Part shown: piece after piece, positions 8,533-16,040 of the stretch | How the letters are laid out: every line of letters starts with the position of its first letter | Position numbering within the stretch: position 1 is the stretch's first letter | IMG/VR virus record: IMGVR_UViG_3300025769_000090 | Coordinates: 1 to 64,000 of that record | Reading direction: 5' to 3' (one strand) | From: a virus | Length of the DNA: 64,000 bases | Notes under the pieces: generated by a model | The model's input: the letters and a program-made list of their open reading frames with translations, nothing else | Told to the model about the DNA's origin: nothing | Database searches by the model: none | Made by a program: the position numbers and the translations under genes

Positions 8533-8940
8533 ATGACTATTGAAGAATTGAACAAAATCATTCAAGAAGAGCTTAAAGCTTACTTAAATGAAGAGCAAAC
8601 CGATGAAGCTATCCACGGTGAGGATGGTGATGATGATATTGAAGTAACTACTGACGAGCCTGAAGAAGGTAGTGAAAATGAAGCACTAGATACTTTAAAG
8701 CAAATTTATAATATGCTTAAGCCTATAGCCGAACCTGAGGATGAAGAGCCAGAAATGGATATGGATGATGAAGAAGCTGATGATGAGGAAGGTGAAGAAG
8801 AAGAAATAGATGAAGCAGTTGGATACGCTAATTATACTGCGGATCAAGTTTCTAAAGTAAAAGCTGACGCCGATGATGTAAATAAAGGCCTTAATGAATC
8901 AGTAGAACGCTTTAAGAAGCTCGCTAACATTAAAGGATAA
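8533..8940 (+). CDS. acidic protein with N- and C-terminal prohead-type tags
   Basis: The 135-residue protein has a very acidic centre (runs of D and E around residues 65-95). The N-terminus (MTIEELNKIIQEELKAYLNE) is an amphipathic helix ending in LNE. The C-terminus reads GLNE followed by SVERFKKLANIKG, nearly the same as the ends of the scaffold at 48970 and the protein ending at 41550. LNE before Ser fits the T4 prohead protease rule (L/I)xE. It is therefore a candidate core protein carried in the prohead. That is inference from shared motifs. Confidence 0.65.
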   Translation: MTIEELNKIIQEELKAYLNEEQTDEAIHGEDGDDDIEVTTDEPEEGSENEALDTLKQIYNMLKPIAEPEDEEPEMDMDDEEADDEEGEEEEIDEAVGYANYTADQVSKVKADADDVNKGLNESVERFKKLANIKG

Positions 8941-8945
8941 TTCCA

Positions 8946-10091
8946 ATGGTCAATATTGACGCTTTATTAAACGAATGGGCGTACAGATGTAAGAAGGGCT
9001 ATCCTGATATGGATAGCCCCTCTGATCTTCGTGTGTTAAATACCATTCTACAAGAACAGGGGATTTCATTATCAGAAACCCAAGAACCAGTTATAGTTGA
9101 ACAAGAGGAAGAAGGACCTAGTAAAAAAGAACTTATTGACCTAATTAATAAAAGTGATTTAAGCCCTAAAGCCCTAACTCGAATTATTAAAGTAGTTAAA
9201 GGTACTGGTTTCCGCACTAAAACAAAAGATCTTTTATCTAAAAATGGTTATACAGAAAAAGACTTTAAGAGTGGTGATGCTGATATAGATCGTATATTAA
9301 GTACTATTACTAATAGTGAGGTAGATGAATTATTTAAATATTTAGAAAATCCTAAAGCATTATCAAGTTTTCCCTCTAGAGGAAATATAATTAGTCAATT
9401 GGGTATTTCATCTAATTTAGCAAAAGATTTAATGGGTATTGAAGGAATTGATGAAGGTGGATCAAATATAGGTAAAATAGAAATATTTTTGGCTCTAGTT
9501 CTTAGCGATGTTGATAATAGAAAAGGAGGAGGTGATTTAAATTGGAATAGTGTAGGTAATTTAGAAATTAAAGGTGCTGGGGGTAGAGCAGGCCAACAAG
9601 GTGGTAGAGGGAATTATGTAAATGGGCAGAATAGAATAGCTGATAAATTTATACCAGAGGGAGAAGCCAGAGAAGAATTTGAATCAGGAGGTGAAAATGT
9701 TTATATGAATTATTGTTTGAAAAATGGCTTTGATTACGTTACTAAAAATAATGGTGATGTTAAAGGGTATATAAGTTTTACCCAAAAATTATTAGATGAA
9801 GCATTCTTTGATAAAGGATTAGCTAAAAAATATTTTAGTAAAACTGAAGATTTTAGAGACCTAGCTGTCATGAGGAATAAAATATTTAAATTAAATATAG
9901 AAGCATACGCTGAAAAAACTAATGTTGATGCTTTTATGTTCGCTAGTGCTAAAACAGGTGAATATGCTCTTATTAATATAGATAAAGTTGGAGAAGCCAT
10001 TGATCAGGGAATAATTAGGACCACAGTAGATCCTAAAAAGGGTTATATGTGGAATAACCCCAATCCTAATATTTACTTAAGTAAAAAATAA
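8946..10091 (+). CDS. uncharacterised protein with possible PD-(D/E)xK nuclease core
   Basis: The product has 381 residues. The N-terminus (NIDALLNEWAYRCKKGYPD) and a helical region lead to GGGDLNWNSVGNLEIKG, where D197, E207 and K209 have the spacing of a PD-(D/E)xK nuclease core. A Gly-rich loop (GGRAGQQGGRG) follows. The C-terminal part is mixed alpha/beta. The nuclease idea rests only on this motif and the predicted strand pattern. It follows the acidic tagged protein by five bases, and could be a packaged or DNA-processing protein. Confidence 0.5.
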   Translation: MVNIDALLNEWAYRCKKGYPDMDSPSDLRVLNTILQEQGISLSETQEPVIVEQEEEGPSKKELIDLINKSDLSPKALTRIIKVVKGTGFRTKTKDLLSKNGYTEKDFKSGDADIDRILSTITNSEVDELFKYLENPKALSSFPSRGNIISQLGISSNLAKDLMGIEGIDEGGSNIGKIEIFLALVLSDVDNRKGGGDLNWNSVGNLEIKGAGGRAGQQGGRGNYVNGQNRIADKFIPEGEAREEFESGGENVYMNYCLKNGFDYVTKNNGDVKGYISFTQKLLDEAFFDKGLAKKYFSKTEDFRDLAVMRNKIFKLNIEAYAEKTNVDAFMFASAKTGEYALINIDKVGEAIDQGIIRTTVDPKKGYMWNNPNPNIYLSKK

Positions 10092-10121
10092 TTTGGCTTT
10101 TCAGATTCTTGTCTGTATCTT

Positions 10122-10150
10122 CCCTTACTGTAGGGGGGTAAGGGTAAGGG
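10122..10150 (+). other. G-rich hairpin element in an 86-base intergenic gap
   Basis: The gap after the gene ending at 10091 holds CCCTTAC paired with GTAAGGG (7 bp, nine-base loop), with a G6 run and two GGGTAAGGG-like tracts. It stands out in AT-rich DNA. There is no U-tract after the stem, so it is not a standard terminator. It may form a hairpin or an imperfect quadruplex in the leader of the next gene. No other gene or RNA is seen in the gap. Confidence 0.35.
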
Positions 10151-10177
10151 TCGCAACGGATCGCACAGTCGCACATT

Positions 10178-10459
10178 ATGTCATTAAGCAGTTTCTTCGA
10201 TACATTGGGTACAGAGGCGCAATTCGACGCCTGGCAGGATAGTATTCACCAAAAATTAATTCACCTCAAAAACACCCTCCCTACAGAAAATATGGAAGAG
10301 CGTTTATTTGTGGGAGAAACCATAGAGTTTTTATTATCCCTCACACTTTTAGACCCAAATTATTTAGCTAATACCACATACAGTGGTGAAAATAAAAAAC
10401 ATCTTACTGAAAGATTAAAAAAGTGTAATTCTTTTTACATAAAATTTGGAAAACGCTAA
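10178..10459 (+). CDS. small hypothetical protein
   Basis: The 93-residue protein is probably all-helical (SSFFDTLGTEAQFDAWQDSI at the N-terminus) and ends in KFGKR. It has no transmembrane segment or known motif. Its leader carries the G-rich hairpin element. The next gene starts after a short gap containing TTTTTCGTATATTAAA (around 10462-10477), a weaker form of the recurrent promoter motif. Confidence 0.55.
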   Translation: MSLSSFFDTLGTEAQFDAWQDSIHQKLIHLKNTLPTENMEERLFVGETIEFLLSLTLLDPNYLANTTYSGENKKHLTERLKKCNSFYIKFGKR

Positions 10460-10491
10460 AGTTTTTCGTATATTAAACAAAAATTTTAAAA

Positions 10492-10701
10492 ATGGCTTAT
10501 AAACAACAATTACAAACAGCTCTTGATCGCCTTGATCAGGGATTAGCACGTGTGCATAGTATGGTTAAGCGTGGTAAAAATGCCGACGCTACCCACTATA
10601 TGGAAAATGATTTAAAAGATCTATATGATGAACTCGAAAATATAATTAATATTGTGCCCGAGAAAGATCAATCACGTGTAGGATTTTTAGGAGGACGATA
10701 A
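10492..10701 (+). CDS. small helical hypothetical protein
   Basis: The product has 69 residues and is mostly two helices with a Lys/Arg-rich middle, ending GFLGGR. The stop overlaps the next ATG by one base (TAATG), so it is translationally coupled to the HD-like gene. A weak promoter-like TATATTAAA lies 15-23 bases before the start. No family is recognised. Confidence 0.55.
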   Translation: MAYKQQLQTALDRLDQGLARVHSMVKRGKNADATHYMENDLKDLYDELENIINIVPEKDQSRVGFLGGR

Positions 10702-11489
10702 TGATTGGAGCAGAACAAATAAAAATTAATTTCGAAAATTTTAATGAAGTTTTAGGAGCTAATTTTGAAGGGGAACGTTTGGAAAAACTCCAAACTTTAA
10801 TCGAATGTCTTAAAGAACGTATGATGTTAGCTCCGGCTTCATCTAAAGATTGGTTTAATAATGCTTTCCCGGGTGGTTATCTTGACCATGTTTTACGTGT
10901 AAATAAGATTGCTAATCAACTCCATAAATTATACGATTTTCACGGAGCAACAGAATCTTATACTACTGAAGAACTTAACTTTGTATCCTTATTTTGCCAA
11001 TTAGGTAAATTAGGAGATTGGGATCATGAATATTTTACTAAAAACGATTCTGATTGGCATGTTAAAAATCTTGGTATGGTATATAAATTTAATGAACATG
11101 TGCCCGCAATGAAGGTATATGATCGTACAATATATCTCCTACAAGATGCTGGTATTAAAATTTCACATAACGAATACTTAGCTATTCGCAATCAAGAGGG
11201 GTTATTTGATGAAAGTAATAAATTTTATTTCTACAGTGGTCAAAAAGAAACTAAATTCCGCAACCACCTTCCCTTACTCATCCACCAAGCTATTCAAACA
11301 TCCCAAGAAATTGAATACCAAATTTGGAGTTCGGAAAAACCGGTTATACAACAATCGGTGAAACCCGCTAATGCTTCCAAAGCAGATAAATCAATAAGGA
11401 AAGCTAAAGCGATTAACCCAGAAAATAATCCTAATTTTAACGAAAAAACTAAATCAATCATTGATTCATTTTTTAATACTGACGAATAA
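10701..11489 (+). CDS. HD-domain-like phosphohydrolase, degenerate motif
   Basis: The product has 262 residues. GGYLDHVLRV provides the first His of an HD-type metal site. The segment FCQLGKLGDWD sits where HDxGK is expected but has CQ in place of HD. HLPLLIHQAIQTSQEIE looks like the later helix with a metal-binding His. The C-terminal 50 residues are basic and probably disordered. Substitution of the HD pair suggests altered or lost phosphohydrolase activity. The gene sits between small proteins and the late sigma factor. Confidence 0.55.
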   Translation: MIGAEQIKINFENFNEVLGANFEGERLEKLQTLIECLKERMMLAPASSKDWFNNAFPGGYLDHVLRVNKIANQLHKLYDFHGATESYTTEELNFVSLFCQLGKLGDWDHEYFTKNDSDWHVKNLGMVYKFNEHVPAMKVYDRTIYLLQDAGIKISHNEYLAIRNQEGLFDESNKFYFYSGQKETKFRNHLPLLIHQAIQTSQEIEYQIWSSEKPVIQQSVKPANASKADKSIRKAKAINPENNPNFNEKTKSIIDSFFNTDE

Positions 11490-11737
11490 TGGAAATTATA
11501 ATAAGCATATTATTAGCACTATTAATAGTAGCGGGATTTGCACTTCGTAATATGATTAAAAAAAATGAAGAATTAGAAGACTTCATAATTAAACAAAGTG
11601 AAGCTATTGATATGTGTGATCAAAGATTAAAGCAAATAGACGATAAAGGTTTTTTTGCTACCGACGATGAAATAGGTTGGTTTTTTACCGAAGTTAGGAA
11701 GATACAGGAGGCTATAAATGAATTCCGCCTCCGCTAA
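11489..11737 (+). CDS. membrane-anchored small protein
   Basis: The 82-residue protein has an N-terminal hydrophobic helix (MEIIISILLALLIVAGFAL) and a charged, probably coiled-coil remainder. The start overlaps the previous stop (TAATG). A small N-anchored protein of unknown role; its topology puts the charged domain in the cytoplasm or the periplasm equally well. Confidence 0.55.
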   Translation: MEIIISILLALLIVAGFALRNMIKKNEELEDFIIKQSEAIDMCDQRLKQIDDKGFFATDDEIGWFFTEVRKIQEAINEFRLR

Positions 11738-11741
11738 TTAA

Positions 11742-12449
11742 ATGGCTAAAAAAAGAGGACGCAAAAGTAAAAGACAATATTTTACAGAAGATACAGAGCA
11801 CGCAATAATAGAATATCTAGCGAGCGAAGATCAAGCAGAGAGAAATCGGATTTATAATTCACGAATTCATCATTCGTTTTATAAGTTAGCCGAAAATCTT
11901 ATTCATACATTTAAATTTTATTACACTGAAGTGGATGACCTCGAGGATTTAAAACACGAGGTTATCTGCTTCCTACTCGAGAAACTTCATTACTTTAAAG
12001 CAGGTAAGGGTAAAGCGTTCTCATATTTCAGTATTGTAGGTAAAAATTACCTTATACTTTATAATAATAAAAATTACGCTAAAAAGAAAATTAAGGCTGA
12101 TTTAATGGATGTGGATACTGATGATAATATTCTAAATGAATTTGATCGTCAAGTAGTTAGAGGTGAAAAAGTTGAGTTTTTAGACTTATTTATAGCATAT
12201 ATGGATGTAAAAATGCACCGTATGTTTAAAAAAGATGCTGAAATAAAAGTTTCAGATGCCGTTTTAACTATATTTAAAAAAAGAGAACAACTTGAAATCT
12301 TTAATAAAAAAGCAATTTACATTTTTATTAGAGAAATTACAGGTGAAGAAACTCCAGTTATAACTAAGGTAGTAAAAAAAATGAAAGGCGAATACCAGAA
12401 ATGTTATTCCAAATACCTTGAAACTGGATATATTTATAATCATGAGTAA
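11742..12449 (+). CDS. 55: T4 gp55-like late-transcription sigma factor
   Basis: The product has 235 residues. The N-terminus is basic (AKKRGRKSKR). The central region (VDDLEDLKHEVICFLLEKLH, then FKAGKGKAFSYFSIVGKNYL) has the region-2 pattern seen in gp55-type phage sigma factors: a core-binding helix, F(D/K)xxKGKAFSYF, then a basic segment NKNYAKKK. Such proteins direct host RNA polymerase to late promoters together with a sliding clamp. The recurrent TATATTTATAA motifs in this window are its likely targets, by inference. Match is to the family pattern, not to a computed alignment. Confidence 0.7.
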   Translation: MAKKRGRKSKRQYFTEDTEHAIIEYLASEDQAERNRIYNSRIHHSFYKLAENLIHTFKFYYTEVDDLEDLKHEVICFLLEKLHYFKAGKGKAFSYFSIVGKNYLILYNNKNYAKKKIKADLMDVDTDDNILNEFDRQVVRGEKVEFLDLFIAYMDVKMHRMFKKDAEIKVSDAVLTIFKKREQLEIFNKKAIYIFIREITGEETPVITKVVKKMKGEYQKCYSKYLETGYIYNHE

Positions 12450-12795
12450 CCCTCTTGATACAGTAATATTTGACGGTAAAACATCATCCGATGTATTTAA
12501 GGAAATTTATAATAACAGTAAGAAAAAGGATAAACAAATAAGTGCCTTAATAGCTGAATTAAAACCTTTAATACAAAACATAGGTGATGCACCTGTAGTT
12601 GTCCCACTTATTAAAGAATACCTTGAAATTGGTGTAAAGAATGACGAACATTTAATTAAAATGATGGCTGTCATTCAAAGATTAAATAATAATGCTGCTT
12701 CTAACGGTGGGGATTCATTACTCACTGATGAAGAACTTAAACAGTTACAAGCAATAGCTGAAGAAGTAGCAAAAGATGAGTCTAAGACAAAATAA
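12442..12795 (+). CDS. hypothetical helical protein
   Basis: I choose the ATG at 12442 (MSNPLDTVIFDG), which overlaps the sigma-factor stop by eight bases, rather than the in-frame ATG at 12418 that lies deeper in the upstream gene. The 117-residue product is helical and acidic at the C-terminus. It overlaps the next gene by 20 bases. Its position between sigma factor and baseplate genes suggests a small tail or assembly factor. No family is recognised. Confidence 0.55.
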   Translation: MSNPLDTVIFDGKTSSDVFKEIYNNSKKKDKQISALIAELKPLIQNIGDAPVVVPLIKEYLEIGVKNDEHLIKMMAVIQRLNNNAASNGGDSLLTDEELKQLQAIAEEVAKDESKTK

Positions 12796-13942
12796 AAATT
12801 ATGGATTTAGAGTGGGGGGTACTAGTACTCCTAAACCCTTGAAAAAAACTAAAAGGGTAGCGGATATTATTCTAAACCCAAATCACCCCAAATATACAGG
12901 TCCTGATAGTATTGGTACTATATTTTTTTCAGATGAAAATTCCCAAGAAATCACAGCTGACGTATATTCACTCCCTATTGCTAAACCTATTAGTAGAAAC
13001 AACTATACAGCCCCTTTAATTGGTGAAGTTGTAGAAGTTATTCAATCCATTTCAGGGGATTATTACAAAGATTTAGGTGGAAGGCGTAATAATAAATCTT
13101 ATTATTATTACCCCCCGTTAAATATTCATAATAATACTACTAATAATGCTTTACCTGTAGCAATACAAATTCCTCGTTCTACAATAAATCCCACAGGTGT
13201 TTCATTTAATGATTCTAATTTTTCTTTAAAAACCGAATTTACAAATATTAGTTTACAAGCTGTTGAAAGAGATTTAGATAATTACCTAAGAGATTTAGGT
13301 TATCCTTCAGGTAGAAAAGATCAGCGAGCACCCAAATATAAATTATCTAAGTTAAATAACGGAAGTTATAGCTTTATTTTAAGTGATTCTAGTGGTGAAA
13401 ATTCATCAAGGTTAGGGGATTATTTTGAAGAAAATAACAACCAACAACCTCTCACCCCTACAGAAGGGGATCAAATATACGAAGGTAGATCAGGTCAGCG
13501 TATCAGATTTACTAGTACAGGTCCTGATGGTACTAATTCAATTAGTGATGGTGCTACACAGGTTGAAGATGGCAATTCTACTGTAGGGGATCCTGCTATA
13601 CTTTTAAGTTTGGGAGAAGATCCTTCGGAAAACATCAATACAGATCAAGGATCATTTTATGTATTATCTAACCATAAAATATCTATAGACGTAATTTGTA
13701 AAAATATTGATTCACTCAACTCCAAATATACAGAATTAGCAAATCCTTTAACACAAATAGCCGCACCCGCTCCTATTATATTACCTGAAGAACCCATATC
13801 TACAACTCCTGATATAGATTATAATAATTTGGATCCTGTAGATGATACCCAAATTTCGTTATCTTTAACGACCCCAAATCCACAAATTAATGATCCTCTG
13901 TTTGATGATTTAAATCAAACCCAAGACGAATCTATTTTATAA
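12776..13942 (+). CDS. baseplate hub OB-fold protein, gp5-like candidate
   Basis: The 388-residue product has a beta-rich N-terminal half. The segment from about residue 20 to 130 (SIGTIFF, then PLIGEVVEVIQSISGDYY and YYYYPPLNIHNN) resembles the OB-fold part of T4-like hub proteins that are annotated gp5-like in marine phages. The C-terminal 150 residues are low-complexity and acidic, with SDxxGENSS-type loops. No lysozyme domain is visible. It overlaps the upstream gene and starts the baseplate series. The assignment rests on pattern and context. Confidence 0.5.
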   Translation: MSLRQNKNYGFRVGGTSTPKPLKKTKRVADIILNPNHPKYTGPDSIGTIFFSDENSQEITADVYSLPIAKPISRNNYTAPLIGEVVEVIQSISGDYYKDLGGRRNNKSYYYYPPLNIHNNTTNNALPVAIQIPRSTINPTGVSFNDSNFSLKTEFTNISLQAVERDLDNYLRDLGYPSGRKDQRAPKYKLSKLNNGSYSFILSDSSGENSSRLGDYFEENNNQQPLTPTEGDQIYEGRSGQRIRFTSTGPDGTNSISDGATQVEDGNSTVGDPAILLSLGEDPSENINTDQGSFYVLSNHKISIDVICKNIDSLNSKYTELANPLTQIAAPAPIILPEEPISTTPDIDYNNLDPVDDTQISLSLTTPNPQINDPLFDDLNQTQDESIL

Positions 13943-13950
13943 TATAAACT

Positions 13951-14388
13951 ATGGCTACTGAATTTATACAAGAAGATTTATTTGTAGGAAAACAAATTCT
14001 AATTGATAGTGATCGATTAGTATTTAATAGTAAAAAAGATTCTATACTATCTAGTGATAGTTTAATCCTTTTTAAAACTAACGGCGAATTTCATATTAAT
14101 ACTGGAAAAGATTCATTTATTAACACTCCCAAAATATTTATAGGCCCCGTTATAAATGGTGAAACCCCTAATATTCCAGCAGTAAAAAGCGATTCATTAA
14201 AAACCATTCTATCTGATTTGCTAAGTTCTTTAGAGGCCTTTTTTACAGTATCATACCCACAAACTTCGGGATTATCAGGCCCTAATCCAGCAGCAAATCA
14301 ATTATTAAGCCAATCAATAATTAATAATTTAAAGAGGATAGAAGCCAAATTAGACGGTATAGATAGTGAAAATGTATTCATCAGATGA
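13951..14388 (+). CDS. baseplate-region structural protein
   Basis: The product has 145 residues. The N-terminal half is beta-rich with repeated short strands (LVFNSKKDSILSSDSLILFKT), like beta-helix or spike elements. The C-terminal half is a helix. The gene overlaps the next by four bases (ATGA). A spike-tip or hub accessory role is possible from context only. Confidence 0.5.
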   Translation: MATEFIQEDLFVGKQILIDSDRLVFNSKKDSILSSDSLILFKTNGEFHINTGKDSFINTPKIFIGPVINGETPNIPAVKSDSLKTILSDLLSSLEAFFTVSYPQTSGLSGPNPAANQLLSQSIINNLKRIEAKLDGIDSENVFIR

Positions 14389-15209
14389 TTGAAAATTTAT
14401 TTAATAATAATATTAATTCATTAACTGAAACTTTATTCCAAAGTAAGGATCAGATACTAGCTTCGGCTCAAAAAAGGGACCAAGAAGGAGCTTTAAAAAA
14501 AGTCCCTACCCCTGACCAATTCGAAACAGAATTAAAAGGATATATAACAGATAATGTTACCCCTTCACAGTTAGTAGAAATAGAAAATAAACTTAATAAA
14601 GCAATTAATTTAATAGAAAAAGCAATCTCAAAATTAAAAGCTATTAAAAAACCCTTAGATCAAATTAGAAATAAAATTTCGAATATAGAAGCTAAATTAT
14701 CTTTTTTAAACGAAATATCAGGAATGGTTTCAGAAATTACATCCTTTATTAACCCCTTAATTTCTATCATAGATGGACTTTTAGTAGCTAATTCTGGCCC
14801 TGCAGCTAATGGGGCTACCATTAATAAGTTAGGAGAACAGAAAAAAGAAATTAAAAACCTTATAAAAAGAGGATCAAATACTGCTAATAGTATTTCCTCG
14901 GTCCAGGGATTTTTCTTTAAAGAAATCGATAAATTAATAACTCCTTTAGATGATGGGATATCTAGCCTTAACGAGGCCATTGAATTTTTAGAAAACTTAT
15001 TACTTAGATTCCAATCTATTTGGGGAGATTTCTTAACCCAAACCCTATCTAATATTAATCTTGAAAATACAGAATATGAAAATATAGATTTTACTACATA
15101 TCTTGAAAATAAAGAAGATAATACTAGTGATATTATATCTGACTTAATAGGTATTAATGAAGGTAATATAAGTACTGGTAACTTAGCGTTTAAAAGATTT
15201 AAAATTTAA
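14385..15209 (+). CDS. coiled-coil baseplate or tail-tip protein
   Basis: The product has 274 residues. Long helices with heptad-like Leu/Ile spacing span most of it (around residues 60-125 and 165-215), broken by a hydrophobic stretch (SEITSFINPLISIIDGLL) and a Gly/Ala loop. It could be a tape-like or hub-associated protein. It is too short for a tape measure. It ends the first baseplate subgroup; the promoter-like motif overlaps its stop. Confidence 0.5.
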   Translation: MIENLFNNNINSLTETLFQSKDQILASAQKRDQEGALKKVPTPDQFETELKGYITDNVTPSQLVEIENKLNKAINLIEKAISKLKAIKKPLDQIRNKISNIEAKLSFLNEISGMVSEITSFINPLISIIDGLLVANSGPAANGATINKLGEQKKEIKNLIKRGSNTANSISSVQGFFFKEIDKLITPLDDGISSLNEAIEFLENLLLRFQSIWGDFLTQTLSNINLENTEYENIDFTTYLENKEDNTSDIISDLIGINEGNISTGNLAFKRFKI

Positions 15210-15218
15210 TATTTATTA
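15208..15218 (+). promoter_or_regulatory. candidate late promoter element (AATATTTATTA)
   Basis: This copy of the recurrent motif overlaps the stop codon at 15207-15209. It lies 13 bases before the ATG at 15232, at the start of the gp25-gp6 group. Confidence 0.45.
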
Positions 15219-15231
15219 AAAACTAATAGTG

Positions 15232-15594
15232 ATGAAATTAAATTCATTTGAAAAAATAATTAGAAAAGTTGTGCGTGAGGAAATAGATTATGCCTTAAGG
15301 CGTGAAATTGCACTACTAAAAGAAGAATTAACTCCTCAACCCCAACAACGTATAGTTGAATCCCAATCAAACCCTCAAGAAGTTGAAGATTTTAGATCAA
15401 AATTAAGAGCACAAATGCCCCCACCTAATTTTAATACGGGTAATGATACTCTTAATTCACTTTTATCTGAAACTGCTACGGCACCTAACCCAGAACAAAC
15501 ATTTGCAGCTAACGATCCTGTAAATCAGTTTATAAACAAAGATTATAGTCAATTAATGACTGCTATCGATAAAAAGAAAGAATTTAGACCCTAA
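15232..15594 (+). CDS. hypothetical protein with leader-like N-terminal helix
   Basis: The likely start is the ATG at 15232 rather than the in-frame GTG one codon earlier. The 120-residue product begins MKLNSFEKIIRKVVREEID, an amphipathic helix like the other tagged N-termini in this phage. A proline/glutamine-rich middle and a helical end follow. The stop overlaps the gp25-like start. It is probably a minor virion protein. Confidence 0.5.
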   Translation: MKLNSFEKIIRKVVREEIDYALRREIALLKEELTPQPQQRIVESQSNPQEVEDFRSKLRAQMPPPNFNTGNDTLNSLLSETATAPNPEQTFAANDPVNQFINKDYSQLMTAIDKKKEFRP

Positions 15595-16040
15595 TGGCAA
15601 TACGACTTCGGAACCCTATTAAGATCGACCCTGTAGATGTAAAAGATAAATCTGCAGTAGGGGTTCGTTTACCTTTTGGTTCAAGGAAAAATGTATTCAC
15701 CTTAGATTACACCACAAGAAGTCATGCTAAATCTAAATTAACTAATCTATTATTAACTTCCCCTGGTGAAAGAATTAATCAACCATTTTTCGGTGCAGGG
15801 TTAAAAAATAGATTATTTGAACAACAAACCGAAATATCTGAAGGGGAATTAAGGGATTATATAACCCCACAAGTTAAACGATATATCCCTGAAATAAAAA
15901 TAAATGATATAGAATTAAAAAAGGGAGGTTTACAAGGACATCAATTATTTGTCACTGTAAACTATTCATTAGTTAATAATGATGAAGAAGAATCAATAAC
16001 CCTTAGTTTCACTGACACTAATTTTGAATCTAATTACTAA
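15594..16040 (+). CDS. 25: baseplate wedge subunit gp25-like
   Basis: The 148-residue product has the gp25/P2 gpW (GPW) family layout: a helix-strand N-terminus, the LLTSPGERINQPFFGAG segment typical of the family (here close to the EPR-type core), and a C-terminal beta hairpin region (FVTVNYSL). Gp25 trims and locks the wedge core with gp6 and gp7 in contractile baseplates. It overlaps gp6-like by one base (TAATG), the usual pairing. Confidence 0.85.
   Translation: MAIRLRNPIKIDPVDVKDKSAVGVRLPFGSRKNVFTLDYTTRSHAKSKLTNLLLTSPGERINQPFFGAGLKNRLFEQQTEISEGELRDYITPQVKRYIPEIKINDIELKKGGLQGHQLFVTVNYSLVNNDEEESITLSFTDTNFESNY

Noticed and set aside
10092-10177. Possible tRNA or small RNA in the intergenic gap
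   Set aside because: No cloverleaf, acceptor stem or T-loop sequence could be drawn; only the one G-rich hairpin is supported.
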